The notes under the pieces were generated by a model. That model did no database searches, was not told the DNA's origin, and saw only the letters and a list, made by a program, of their open reading frames with translations. The translations under genes and the position numbers were made by a program. DNA of 64,000 bases, taken from contig NC_088317.1 of NCBI RefSeq assembly GCF_910592395.1, positions 11,906,001-11,970,000 of the forward strand, in the 5' to 3' direction. This DNA is from Lineus longissimus. Taxonomy: Eukaryota > Nemertea > Pilidiophora > Heteronemertea > Lineidae. Shown here one piece after another: positions 34,106 to 46,230 of the stretch; position 1 is the stretch's first letter, and every line of letters starts with the position of its first letter.

Positions 34106-34818
34106 ACATTCTGGAGAGACAACTGCTTGCTTTGCGCATTCCATTTGCAAAAATGTTCAACCTACCAAAAGGAGGTCAAAAAGGAGTTACAGGGCCAGTG
34201 ATCTCTGTTCCATCAAATGTCGGTCAAACAGTAAATAACCTCCCTCGGCAGATGAATGATACAGGTCTCATCAAAGTGAAACTAAAAAGGAAATTGGAGT
34301 ACAAACGGTATGTGTCTTATCAGCTGATTCGTCCTAACAAGTTACAGGCTGCCTTACAGAATCTGACCCAGAACAATGCATTGTATTCCCATGTGTGCAT
34401 CAATGATCAATGGGAGACTGAGAATAATGCATCAAATGAAGACATCATTGCCACTACATCTACCATTGATGAACACTCGCAGATTGATGAAACAGATCAT
34501 GTAGATGATGTAAACACATTGAATTACATGAGTCATGATGGTTCGACAGTGCAATCTAAAGAGACACGCACTTACCTCCAAAACGCTGAGCAAAGCATGA
34601 ATGCAAATGACACTCGGTCATCGCATGATACACGCACTCTGAATCCAGACTCTCCTGTGTTGACTGACACAGTTATGAGGAGAGTTCCACATCAGGTAAT
34701 GCCACCAATGAGCCTGATCAACCTCAATTACTGCTTCCACAGAGTAAATATGAGTTACCACTCGACACATGTTTACAACCTGTTGATATTGCACAGGAGG
34801 TCTTGGATCAGCAAATAG
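34048..34818 (+). pseudogene. Helentron DUF6570-like domain
   Basis: Contains the block LERQLLALRIPFAKMFNLPK and GGQKGVTGPVISVPSNV, then NNLPRQMNDTGLIKVKLKRK and an LQNLTQNNALYSHV stretch. This order is characteristic of the region before the Rep domain in animal Helitrons. An acidic linker follows, and the frame ends with lesions before the next block at 34870. It is structurally undefined and its function in transposition is unknown. Confidence 0.75.
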
Positions 34819-34849
34819 TCTACTGTGTGGCACCTGCAGAAGGCAATTG

Positions 34850-35990
34850 ACCTGTATCCCTGCTGAATGTTGAACACATTGAGGGAATGTCGTTTCCACA
34901 GCAATTTCCAAATGGGAGATATGACTACAACACCGACGGAACAGTAAAGATTGGCCTGAATCGTTACTTCAATGCCAGACTATTCAATGCAGACAGGCGA
35001 TTCTCATCTGATAATTCATTCATATTCTTTGCACAGTACACGAGTGAATTGCAACAAATCATGTCTAGCATTTCAATTGCAATGCGCAAGGAAACGGCCG
35101 TCACTGGAACTGGTAAAAAGATCACTGCAAAAATGCTAACTGACAAAAGCGCACTAAAAGACCTATTACACTCTGACCGAAGCTTCAGGTTTTTACAACC
35201 AGTTTTTACAACCGGTACTCTGTGTTCTCTTGATGGCATCTTCAAATCCGAATCGCAATGTGGATGAACTAACATTCCTAGAAAAGAGTCAACTGCTTCA
35301 GGAAAACCCTGTCCTTGCAGCAAGAATGTTCGACCACCGTGTCCATGTACTTTTTCAAGACTTGCTGTTGAATGATGCCGCACCACTTGGTAAAGTAGTC
35401 GACTTCTTTTGGAGAACTGAATTCCAATGCCGTGGATCTCCACACATTCATTGTCTACTGTGGATTGAGAATGCTCCCAAGTTAGATGTGGATCCAGATG
35501 AGGCTGTCTGTGCATTCATAGATCAGTACATTTCCACTGAACTTCCAGATGAAAGTGTGAACCCCATACTGCACAAAATTGTCAAAGAAGTTCAAATGCA
35601 CAGAAAAAACCACTCAAAATCCTGTTTCAAAGGAAACTGGCAAAAGCGTTGTCGGATCTGTCGATTCCTTTTCCCAAAACCACCAATGCAACATACTACA
35701 ATTGTGAGACCTAAAAAGACTCTCACCAAAGATGAGCCAAACTATTCATCCAGTCAAACAGAGGACTTAGTAGATGATGCTCCTTCTACAACTGCTGCAG
35801 CAAATGACAGCTGTTCCACCGATGAAGAAACACCTGACACAATGACTGAAAAGAAAGCAAAAACTTACAGAAGGTACGGGATCTGCTGGAGCACATAGTC
35901 AGTAACTCATCTGAAGTTCCCTCTACAGAAGAATTATTAGTCAAAGCAGGTCTAAGCCAAGGCGAATACGAAAAAAGCATGACAGTTCTC
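34850..35990 (+). pseudogene. Helentron Rep domain, N-terminal part with HUH motif
   Basis: Pieces in two frames carry FPQQFPNG, NRYFNARLFNADRRFSSD and SFIFFAQYTSELQQIMSSIS, then LLQENPVLAARMFDHRV and FFWRTEFQCRGSPHIHCLLW (His-x-His near 35443-35450). The H-I-H pair in that motif is the metal-binding HUH site of rolling-circle Rep nucleases, which nick and join single strands. A Cys-rich KRCRICRFLFPKPP stretch follows. Frameshifts occur near 35230 and 35880. The block is interrupted at 35990 by a family A element and resumes at 39274. Confidence 0.88.
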
Positions 35991-35992
35991 AT

Positions 35993-38900
35993 AAAAACAA
36001 GAGGCCCAAGGGCCTGGCGCTCAGCTGGATGACCTAATAACATAGGACTGATGGTGCAAAGTAGTAAATATCGGCTTTATACTACTGTTTGAAGGTCAAG
36101 AGAACACGTTATACCACTAAAATTTTCAATGCAGAGCTGCCAGCTGGATGAAATATGATTGAACTTATCAGCCATGGTATGTAAATATTACAGGAGGCAA
36201 CGGAAGATATCCCTAGTTCAGTATGTTGTATCGGTAGCTTTACAGAAAAGAAGTGTCAGAGAGGATGAGACTTCTCCATGGACAACTGTGGTATGTCCAG
36301 GCTGGGTTGTACAGCACAAGGATACAAAATGCTGTCGGTAATTGAGAGGTATCCTGATTTAACAGAGGTCAAAATAAATAGAAATTACCAGTTTGGGACT
36401 AACACCACTGTCTTTTTTTTTTAATAAGGTAGAGATTACAGGAGTCAACAAAATTAATTTTATTGAGAGAAATTGACCTGTCCTGCAGGTGATTGGAATT
36501 TACAATACAAAGGGTCATTTTTCATGACATTGTGCTCTACTGCGTATCCCTAGTGAGTCGATCGGGAACCAATCTATTCTTGGCGCAGACAGGTTCAAAT
36601 TGGCTATATCTTGAATAGATTGAATTGCGATGAAAATCTAATGCAATAAAGGAGCAATATCGAAGAGACAAATTAATCAAACCAATTGTCCACAGACATT
36701 ACCCTGAAATGGCGTGATGTATGCGTGCATATAAAAGTATATCAATTGGTCTGATAGAGATGATGAGGCAATGTCAATATGCCTTGTTCCTTAGTCAGCA
36801 ATATGCCCCTTTTTATACATCCTGAGCTTCAGGTTTTTGATACTCCTACGTCCCATACAAAACCCTGAGAAAATCCATTAGAATCGACAGCGAAGGGTGG
36901 CTGTTCTGATAACCTGATACACTGTGCGTAATGTATGTATATATAGTGTTTTATATGACAATAAAATGTATATGAATAAAGTTTAAGATAATCCTATCGT
37001 TAAATCGTTTTATACTTCATCGATTCTATGCTGTTAAACATTGTGTAGACGTGCAATTGTGTTTTAATTAAGTAATGAAATAAATTTGCAGCGGGGTGCG
37101 CGCAATACGAAGGAACAGCACTGAAAAATTCAGAATTTTCATAAATACCCGGATGTTCCTAAAATAGCAGCTAATGAAAATACGCGTTTCATGGAAATTT
37201 AACTAACCTACCTCGGACCCGAGCCCTATGGCGCAAAAGACTATACAATTGATAGTGCATCTGAGAGCATTAATTCCTGGGTCCGTGGTTTACAAATTTC
37301 CGAGACTCAAATACAACCGACGCTCTGATTGGGCGCTTTTTTTTCTACCGCTACAATCCGTCTGAAGGGCATGGATTTCCCCAGGGGTTTGTAATAGCGA
37401 GAGCTGGAGCATATGGAAAACCACTGGGTGCCGAGGATGCTTTTTATAAGGAGAAGAAGGAGATCCCAGATAGGCCTTCACATGTCGGCTGCCAAATGGC
37501 TCGAACCAACTGTCCTATCACTACTATTAATTTAAAATGCGTGCTCCTCCTACATGTAGCAATGTCTCGGCCAAAAAGGCACTTAGTTGACAGGCAAGCT
37601 AGAAGTTCAGCACCGTGAGCAGCTCCTTGGTAAGGCCATGTCAGGTTCCGCGCGCCTCTTCAGATACATCAAGTATTGAAAGCTGTGGTGAGCACATAAA
37701 AAGACCATGGTCACCTTAATTTGAAAATCCCTTCATAATCAAGGACTACCTCTGACTAAAACAGCACCCATATGGCCATAAACAGTAGACCACCAATTTG
37801 ACCCCAGCTCCTAACTGCGGGAAAACCCAAGTCCAGCAACCAAAAGTACCAAAAATACATTTTGCGTTTGTTTACAATTTCATTTCCCGCGAAATCTCGA
37901 AAATCAGGTGACCTGCAATCGTGGATTGAAAATAACATTAACCTGGGTTCAGCAGGTCAGCAGGTATACCGGCTGTTCCAATCATCCCCCTACAGCCAGC
38001 TGTTCAAAAGGTAATGTTATTCACCCCACAGGGAGTGCAGGTAATTGATTAAGCCCCTGCATAACTTAACACAACAGCAATGGCTTGGCTTCTGTGACTG
38101 TGTGAGTGGTAAGGAGAATTGACAGTTTTTTTATGAGAGTAACATTATTGTGTTGCTTAAAACGTACTTTTTACTTATGTAAGAATCGTAGTACTACTAA
38201 TAACTTCAACTTATTTTCCGGTTATGATAACACAACACGCATCTTCGTGATCATGATCTTTCCCAAACTAACTGAATGACCTAATCGCCTTGGACGCACA
38301 ACCACATATCAATCCGCCCCGACGATCGACACATCCATTCGATTCGATAACACTTGATACAGTTTGATAAATAAACAAAGTTTTCGTGCTTTTAGCTGTC
38401 AACATCAATGGCTATAATATACTCCTGCAGAATAGTAGAACTAATAGAACTAATTTCCGAAGTTTCCAATAGTTTGAACACAAATCAGAACATCACCCAT
38501 CAGCTGGACTCAGATCTGCATAAATTACGATAAATAATGAGGTCGTCGCTTCAATTTCGCAAAGAAAGTTGACTCCATTCGAAGGTTGTTTTGACCAAAT
38601 TCCGTTGAACTCATCGTTATGAGGGCATTTGAACACATTCTCGTTGATCTTTTCTATAAACGTGTGAAGTTTCGTACCAAAATACATTTCCGTAAAGGCT
38701 TAAATAAGAAAATTTGTCACAAATAAAAAGGTCACCGCCATTTTCTTGATGATAGTACTCCAGGTAACCTCGACCGCGCAGTGGTCAATTTATCCCAGAC
38801 GAGCCGTTCATACAGTGGATGCACTGGCAATACCAGCAGTCCGGTATTCCCTGGTTCGAGGTTTTCATGTCAGTTCGCGGCGGGAAATTTAAAGCGGGGT

Positions 38901-39272
38901 CATCCGGGGTCAGACTACAATTTTGCTCACTACCGCCAACTGGTGATCAAAATCGAAACTAATCTATTTTATATTACAGCCTCTGTATCGTGCAGACCTC
39001 TTCAACTTTAATTCAAGCCTCCACCTGTTGGAATAAAGCGAGCAAAAATTGTTTTGTGACTTACGCTGTTTGCCCCCTAGTGAGCTGAATTAGAGTCGAA
39101 TCGCGCTGAATTTTCTTTCAGCAGCATATCTCGTCCAGTGTTCCTATTTGCCCAAAGTTGAAGTGCCTAAGTCTTACGGTTACAAAATGCCCAATTTTGT
39201 CCACAGAGGATTGACAGACACCAAACGAATAGCTATTAGAAAAGCTCTGCTGACTTTGTCAGCTGAGCTAAA
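35993..39272 (+). mobile_element. Family A Helentron-like element inserted in Rep, copy 2
   Basis: It begins AACAAGAGGCCCAAGGGCCT and ends GACTTTGTCAGCTGAGCTAA then AAA. The first 240 bp match 46489-46720, and 38130-39270 matches 46735-46997 plus 49405-50245. The microsatellite before the end is almost absent. About 1.9 kb (36240-38128) is not shared with copy 3 and may be a further insertion. It includes 36320-36410, which weakly resembles the pogo MITE at 50544. Host coding resumes directly after the end, so insertion was clean, without visible target duplication. It separates the HUH site from the Tyr motif. Confidence 0.8.
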
Positions 39273-39273
39273 A

Positions 39274-39972
39274 ATCACCATACAAATGAAACGAGAGCCA
39301 AAAGATGCCTGGGTTAACAACTACAATCCAACACTGCTTCAAGTATGGAATGCAAACATGGACATTCAGTATGTAACTGATGCATGGGCTTGTGTAATGT
39401 ACATTCTGAGCTACATTAGTAAAGCGGAACATGAAATGAGCGCCCTGCTGAAACAAGCTCAGGAAGAATCCAGATCTGGTGAGTCTGATCCTGTCAAGGA
39501 AATGAGACATATTGGATATGTGTATCTGCAAAACCGGGAAGTAAGTGCTCAAGAGGCTGTATACAGAGTAACCTGCATGAAGCTGAAGAACTGCTCAAGA
39601 CAGGTGATCTACGTGCCAACTGATCAAAATCCCACTAAGATGAGTCCCATTGAAAACCATTCAGTCAATGTCTGAGAGAAATTCTGATGACATTTGGATG
39701 ACATCAATTGTCGACCGCTACAAAGCACGGCCAGATGAACCCCACTTTGCAACAATGTGTCTTGCATATTTCGTATCACACTACAGAGTTGTCCCAATGA
39801 GGTATGCCAAGCAAACAGACGATTCCAAACAAGCTGAACAAAATGACGATGATTCAGAAAGTGATAACTCACCTGTCATCCAACTCCAAAACAACAAGGG
39901 ATTCATTCAGAAAAGATCAAAAGGTAACCCTGCAATCGTCAAATCTGCACGCTACCCACGACTGTACCCATA
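39274..39972 (+). pseudogene. Helentron Rep domain, C-terminal part with two-Tyr motif
   Basis: After the family A element the coding continues [20 protein letters not shown] and [20 protein letters not shown] followed by SYISKAE. The Y-x-x-x-Y in MYILSYISK is the nucleophilic two-tyrosine motif of Helitron Rep, so both residues survive. A frameshift near 39650 leads into [20 protein letters not shown] and YKARPDEPHFATMCLAYFVS, the linker to helicase. The block ends at a stop near 39972. In the family the two Tyr attach to the 5' ends during rolling-circle transfer. Confidence 0.87.
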
Positions 39973-40002
39973 AAAGTTTTATCCCAACCTGCTAGCCTTG
40001 TA

Positions 40003-41800
40003 CTTGCCATTTAGAATAATGAGCAGCTTGGTCCAATGCCTTATGATACTTATGAGGAGTTCCACAACAAAGCTGCAGTCAAACTACCAGATGCCACTGT
40101 ACCTGAAAGAGTTGCCATTATAGTGGAAAAGAACCGAAGCGAGTTCGAAGTAGCAACTGCAACCTTAGAGTTGGCATGGGAAAAAATGAAAGAAAACCCT
40201 AATTTGGAAGATGCATGGGCCCAAATAGCACCCTCTATGGAGACTGAGCGTAGTGAATCATCTCGAGAAGCCAATGATACAACACAAGATGATGATATTG
40301 AAAACCCGCCGGAAGGAATCCCTGAATTGGCAAATGAATCCGCACACGCAACCAGCAGTCTGGGTGCCGGTTCCATACATATAGAAACGTCCTCCGAGCA
40401 AGATACACAACAAATTTCAGCAATACTCCAGTCACTGAATGAAAAACAAAGTGTTGTATTCAACCATGTCAGAAAATGGTGTCTAGCAAAGAAACATGGT
40501 GCACCAACTGCTCCACTGAGAATATTCGTCTCCGGCTCAGCTGGTGTAGGCAAGAGTCATCTAATAAAAGCCATTCATTATGAAGCAAAGAAGCTATTGG
40601 AATCTAATGCAGATAATCCTGATAACAAGACAGTGCTTCTTACAGCATCAACTGGTCCTGCAGCTTACAACATCAGTGGACAAACCCTCAACAGTGCCTT
40701 GTCAATTCCAAAGATACGCAAAATTCCATATGTACCTCTTGGAGAAGATTCACACAACACACTTCGGGCTGCTCTGTACAATGTACAGGTTCTTATCATT
40801 GATGAGATCTCCATGGTAAACTGGTCATTGTTGACATATGTTGATGGTAGACTACAACAAATCACAGGCGACAAGTCCGATTTGTTTGGAGGAATCACAG
40901 TTCTTGCCTTCGGGGATTACTATCAACTATCACCTGTTAGATCTGAACGTCTTTGTACCATGAAAACATCTGATACCCGTAACCTGTGGACATCCAACTT
41001 CAAGATCATTCATCTCACAGAAATCATGAGACAAAGAGAAGAAGCAAACTTTGCATGACTCCTCAATCACATCAGAGTAAGAGAGAAATCTACCCCATTA
41101 GATGAAAGCATTGAAACCACTCTGAAATCCCGTGTACTTGAATGTGGTCCGCATGATCCTGATTACCCATCAGAAGCATTGCATGTCTATTCAACCAGAA
41201 AGGAAGTGAGCTCATACAATCTCACCAAGCTGTATGCAATACCTGATATCAATATAGTAGCATTACCTGAAGAAGATATGAAACAGAACAAACTAACCGG
41301 AGATGCCAGCAGCACTCAAAAGTCGCAAAAATCGAATTCTGGAGAGTTCAAAAATCAATTGACATTGCTGTCAATGCAAAGGTCATGCTGTTGAGAAACA
41401 TTGATGTGTCTGATGGACTTGTGAATAGTGCCAATGGAAAAATGAGCTATAGTGCCTTCTGCAAATCCCAAGAAACTTCCACTGGCTGTGGCTGTTCAGT
41501 TCAAAGATACCAATGTTGGGAAAAATTTTATGAGAACATCTTAATTCTGAACTTCAGTTCCCCAAGGTTCTGTGGCAATTCAACCTATCTAAGAGAGGCT
41601 TGAAAATACTAACATCATGCGAACCCAATATCCACCATTCACAAGACCCAAGGGAAAACATTGAAGGAAATAGTTGTGTCCCTCAAAACAATCTTCACTG
41701 CTGGTCAGGCATATGTTGCACTAAGCAGAGTGACATCAATTACTGGGCTCCACCTCCTGGATTATGATTCCTCTGCTTTGTACTGCTTCCCTGCTATCTA
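40003..41800 (+). pseudogene. Helentron Pif1-type helicase domain
   Basis: The frame from 40036 contains an acidic linker, then Walker A GSAGVGKSHL (residues 167-176), TASTGPAAYNISGQTLNSAL (motif Ia), Walker B VLIIDEISMV (Asp256-Glu257), FGDYYQLSPV (motif III) and LTEIMRQREEANFA, ending at TGA 41056-41058 where coding should continue into LLNHIRVREKS. Later pieces in other frames carry KVMLLRNIDVSDGLVNSANG (about 41380-41440) and GQAYVALSRVTSITGLHLL (about 41703-41760), the C-terminal SF1 motifs. Several frameshifts make it non-functional. In the family this 5'-3' helicase unwinds the donor strand. Confidence 0.92.
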
Positions 41801-41856
41801 AACAGGCCTTGATCACATGGACCCTTTACCAGATGATAGCATCCTTCCACTGAGAC

Positions 41857-42590
41857 TTGACAACCCTGACACTCAGCCTGAAAGTATACCATCACAACAT
41901 TGAAGGACTTCTAACCCACTTTGATGACCTCAGATACAATCATGATGTTTCACATATTGATGTTCTGTGTCTCTCTGAAACATGGCTCCAAGCATCAAAT
42001 ACACATACCATACAAATGCTAGGTTACACCCTGTATGAAAGGAACCGAGCTTCATCGTACACCTCCGATAGTCCCTTCCATGACAAACAGAGAGGTGGAG
42101 TTGCTATCTATATCAAAGACTCTCTGACTTCGAACCTATTTAACCTTGGTGTACCTAATCTGGAATACATGGCTATTCACATCCAAAAAGACGTCAGCGT
42201 AACTCTAACCGTTGTCATTTACAGACCGCCATCATACACTTCAAGAGAATTCTGCAACACCTTGGAGACAGCTCTACAAAATGCAGAGTCATTCTTTCCT
42301 GATCACATCATAATTACTGGCGACTTCAATGAAAACATCACCACCAAACCTACCCCTATTAAAGACACATTCATTGCCCATGGCTACCATCAACTGATAG
42401 CTCAGCCAACTACAACTGGCGGCACGACCATGTCCATGTGTATGTCAAATCAATAGTACCGGTACCCTTGCAACAAATCCAATCTGGTGTCCTCTTTACG
42501 TATTACAGCTATCATGATCCAGTCAAATCCAGAGCACAGTCCTGCAGCAGTCGAGTCCCTTTCATTTTACAGATTACATGTATATGGCAC
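41857..42590 (+). pseudogene. Helentron EEP (APE-like) endonuclease domain
   Basis: Motifs of the exonuclease-endonuclease-phosphatase fold are in order: YHHNIEGL, the metal-binding Glu in VLCLSETWL, GGVAIYIKDSL, VVIYRPPS, ITGDFNENI (Asp and Asn) and the approach QLIAQPTTTGGT. The final Asp-His block lies after a frameshift near 42430, in VHVYVKSIVP and then GVLFTYYSYHDPV in another frame. Fusion to the Rep-helicase C-terminus defines Helentrons and resembles endonucleases of non-LTR retrotransposons. It is joined to the helicase through a frameshift near 41885. Confidence 0.88.
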
Positions 42591-43212
42591 TTGTTTTATC
42601 ATTGTATGTAACAATAGCCCGCCTGAAGAAAACACAAATCTACCAATCTAACAAAATCTCCTACCTCTATATTTTCAGATCTAAAATGGACATCAGAAAA
42701 GTAATGAAAGCAAACAACACCAGTGGCACCATAATAAAGGCTCCTCTAAAGTTCAAAGTTGTAACGATTGGCAACAAGAAGACTTATGAGAACCAACAAG
42801 GCAAAACGACAGAAATGTGGCCTCTCGCCATTGCTCGCCATTGCAGTCAAAGACAGTTGTACGAAACTGTATATATACGACAAACTTCACCTCAACAAAC
42901 TCAAGATAAACAATCCATATCTCATGACAGTATATACGCCAAAAGTCTCCACGCATATCACCACAAATAGCACGACCAAAATCTTCCCAACAGCAGATTT
43001 TTACATTCCGGCTTCATTGATGGAAGAAGCAGAGCAACTTCAGACTCCTAAACCCACTCCTGTCATACCAATTGCAAGTGCAGCTACTTAACCGGTGAAA
43101 ACAAGAGTTAGTGTTGCAGGAAACATCACTCAGGTATGTTATATTACCACGGAATGAGGAATCATCTCTTCATTTTTACAATTAATTAGATTAAGACATT
43201 GATAATTGGAAA

Positions 43213-44332
43213 TGAAATGGCAAGGGCCATTGTGCTCACCTCATGTGGAGGAAAGATGGATTAAGAGCATGGTATTGTGTCGTGTAGTGTTAGGTTTGAT
43301 GTAGGTCCAAGCAATTACAATTTCCCCAAAATGGCCAATTTACAGTACATTCGACCTCTGTGACCTTGAAAAGTAGGTCAAATCAAAAAAGATCCGGGTG
43401 ACACATTGAATGGTTGTTAGAATTAGATGTACTTATGATATAAAATTGGTGCCAATCGGGCAAGTAATTACTAGGAATAATGGCATTTTGAAGAATTTAG
43501 GATTTGACCCCCTCCCTGGAGGCCAAACGGCAAATCAGATCACACCAAACTTCAGTACCTGAGATAACCTGACCAAGGGGTACATGTGTACTTAATTTGT
43601 GATCAATAGTCATTGCAATTAAGAAACGTGCCATAGTTACGGCCCGACGGCCAATTTACGCCATTTGACCTCTGTGACCTTGACAAGAAGGTCAAATCAA
43701 AAACCTGTGTGACGTATACTGTATGGTGGTTAGATGTACCCATGATATCAAATTGGTGGCAATCAGGCAAGAAGTTAAGGAATAATCACATTTTTAAGGT
43801 TTTTGGATTTTGCCCCCTGGTGGTCAAGTGGTGAATCATATTGGACCAAACTTCGGTCCCTGAGATCACCTGACTAAGGGGTAAATGTGTACGAAATTTG
43901 GAATCAATAGTCATTGCAGTTAAGAAACGTGCCATAGTTACGGCCTGACGGCCAATTTACACCATTTGACCTCTGTGACCTTGAAAAGGAGGTTAAATCA
44001 AAAACCCGGAGGATATATGATGCACCTTTGCTAGAAGTACCTACCATATTTTTTTCAAAATTTCCCGACTACTATTAAGGGAGATATTGCATATTTTCAC
44101 TTTTAACGTTTGGCCCCCTGGTGGCCAAACCATGAAATGAATCGGACCGAAACTTGGTCTCCAAGGTGTCATTACATAAGGGTACATGTGTACCAAGTTT
44201 CAACTCAATAGCTCTAACAGTTATGAAACGTGCCCTGCTAACGGACGACGGACGACGACGACGACGACGACGACGGACGACAGACGCCACGGTATGGGAT
44301 AAGCTCACCTCTGCTAAGAGGTGAGCTAAAAA
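43213..44332 (+). mobile_element. Family B Helentron-like element, copy 2
   Basis: Nearly identical along its length to 7711-8836, with only scattered substitutions, from TGAAATGGCAAGGGCCATTG to GAGGTGAGCTAAAAA. It includes three core units and a GAC/GACG microsatellite (about 44243-44290), shorter here than in copy 1. It lies in the first intron of the RPA-like gene. High similarity to copy 1 implies recent activity. Confidence 0.8.
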
Positions 44333-45255
44333 GTAACGCCAACCATTACCCACCTTTTGATTTAAAAACATACTTCAGAGGAAGCTTGGAACCCATGCAT
44401 GACGAGAATGGTGAAAAAGAGGGTTACAATTGCCTTGCCCTTGCAAAGACAACCCTGTCAGTGTCCCTCAAAATTGGCAAATCAATTACAAGACATGCAT
44501 AGTGTTTACTCTAAACACGGCCAGTCAAGCTTTTTGCGTGGCTGCCAGAGACCATATGCCTCGCTGTCAAATGCAATCTCCCTATAGAACCTCATTGTAC
44601 ATTATTGCAGTAAAATCCATTTCCTGCCCACCAAATAGACACCAACACCCAGCTGATCAAAAAGTTTCACACAACACTGCATGCATAATTGCTTCTTGAT
44701 CTTCAGAACTGAATGTCACCCACTGTTCACTCCGTATCATGCCTATACTAATATTATGAGGGAAAAGGAGACTAGCGGTAGAAATAAATTGGAGTCCTGT
44801 AGGTTCTGTTCACTTCTTCTAATTCAATAAACTTTCATGAAAGCAAATACATTGAGTTACAATTACAAATACAGATTGGAAGTCCAAATATGTGTGTTCC
44901 CAGTCTGGAGTCCAAACCTGAATTACTCCACAATAACATTAGATTCAACAAGAAAACTTGTAACTAACGACATAAATTACCTAGAGACAGAAATAAAAAC
45001 AATGCAAAACCATTGTAAACAGTAACATGTTTTGGAGTGGCTAATCCTACATCTATAACATGCTTATTAATACTAATCATAAAACCATTGTTTAAATGTA
45101 AATCCTGACCAAGCTGTGTTAAGTCATATCAGTCTATCAGAAGGTAAAAGTAAAATTGGAGAATGATTGTGTTTAGAAATATAGAATAATGAACAATATA
45201 CATATCTTCCAAATCATCAAAGATTTGCACTATAACACTAACCCATTACACATTT
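44333..45255. other. Rest of the RPA-like gene intron
   Basis: AT-rich sequence with no recognised gene between the family B element and the exon at about 45260. Confidence 0.4.
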
Positions 45256-45940
45256 CAGATTGATGTTGCAAGAGACCTGCAATTGAAAAATTCACCACAA
45301 AAAGTGAAAATCCAAGATTTGCAACTCTGCGACAGTACTGGACAAATCAAATGCTCGCCCTGGCGCCACTGTGCGACCAATGACCTGAAAGCAGGAGATT
45401 CGGTGAAATTAGCAACGTGTATGTAAACACATTCCAATCTCAGGCAAACTTGAATTCCACCGATGCTACTACCATCAAAGTAAGTAAGATAAGTGACTCC
45501 TCCCATTCCGTTAATGTAATGTAACATACGATTGTAGTACTATCTGTTACATTGAACATGTTCAAATGCAACTATCTGCAAGGCAACGCAACCATCACCT
45601 ATAACAACATCACCATCCAAATACCTTCACTAAATCCACATTGGTGCCATGGTGCCCCATATACTCCAGAATTGTGCAGAAAACAACACATCTTTTCATG
45701 ATGGCCATGATACTCCAAGCTTTGCAATTTGAATTATGCATCACTGCTCTTTTGAATAAAGCTAACTGTGATACACGATACCCCATTTATCTTTCAGCAC
45801 ATTGAAGAGCCACCGATCGACTTGGAGGTAGAAATCATCGCAATCGACACAGCAGAACTAGACTAGAGGCCTGGCGGCCTGAATAGCTACGCTGGCGGAA
45901 TTTAATAGCAAAGAATGAGATGAATGACAAGAAATGGAAC

Positions 45941-46230
45941 AAGTACTTGATTGTGACATGAGGCATGATGCCGTCTCTTGCATCACCCGCTTCTCTTATA
46001 TCAGACAGGCTACAACGAAGTCCTACTTGATTGTGACATCAGGCATGATAACGTCTCATACATCACGCTCTTCTCTGATATCGATCAGGCTACAATGTGG
46101 TCACTTACTTGATTGTGACTTCACCCTCTTGTCTCATAGCATTCAGGCGACAATGCGGTCTGTTACTTGATTGTGACATGAGGCATGATGACGCCTCTTA
46201 CATCACCATATCCCTTGCCTGACCTCGTCT
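45941..46230 (+). repeat. About 80-bp minisatellite, 3.5 units
   Basis: Four starts of TACTTGATTGTGACATGAGG or close variants lie at about 45942, 46023, 46105 and 46164, each with GTCTC...CATCAC and ATCAGGCTACAA-type tails. It sits just after the RPA-like stop codon. Minisatellites near the 3' end are common in Helentron-type elements, so it may belong to the element's end. Confidence 0.8.

Larger units (their letters stand above)
32463..45869 (+). mobile_element. Decayed Helentron (Helitron2-type) with accessory genes
   Basis: Coding pieces on the plus strand appear in this order: cysteine-protease-like domain, basic repeat and zinc finger, DUF6570-like domain, Rep HUH nuclease, Rep two-Tyr block, Pif1 helicase, EEP endonuclease, and a spliced OB-fold gene. 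A Rep-helicase joined to an APE-like endonuclease is the hallmark of Helentrons. Frameshifts and stops occur between most blocks. A family A element (35993-39272) splits Rep, and a family B element (43213-44332) lies in an intron of the OB-fold gene. I could not define the true element ends; limits given are those of the coding matter. It lies in the large TTI1 intron on the opposite strand. Confidence 0.85.
42680..45869 (+). pseudogene. Spliced OB-fold (RPA-like) gene linked to the Helentron
   Basis: Three exons are seen. Exon 1 (about 42680-43133) follows TATATTTTCAG, starts MDIRKVMKANNTSGTIIKAP and carries an OB-like strand series (KFKVVTIGNKKTYENQQGKT; SCTKLYIYDKLHLNKLKI), ending ACTCAG|GTATGT. 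Exon 2 (about 45260-45480) follows CATTTCAG, starts IDVARDLQLKNSPQKVKIQD and contains LCDSTGQIKCSPWR and KAGDSVKLAT. Exon 3 (about 45800-45869) follows TCTTTCAG and ends EIIAIDTAELD and stop. Lesions: a 10-bp tandem duplication near 42822-42841 shifts the frame, a TAA near 43089, and a one-base shift near 45420. Helitrons often carry RPA-like single-strand-binding genes, which makes that role the best guess. Confidence 0.7.

Noticed and set aside
36270-36410. Second pogo-type MITE
   Set aside because: Only loose similarity to 50544-50719 (GGTCAAA, TTTGGGAC words). No inverted ends or TA duplication could be shown.
45941-46230. CRISPR-like array of about 80-bp units
   Set aside because: The units are tandem throughout, without distinct spacers. 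It is a minisatellite.
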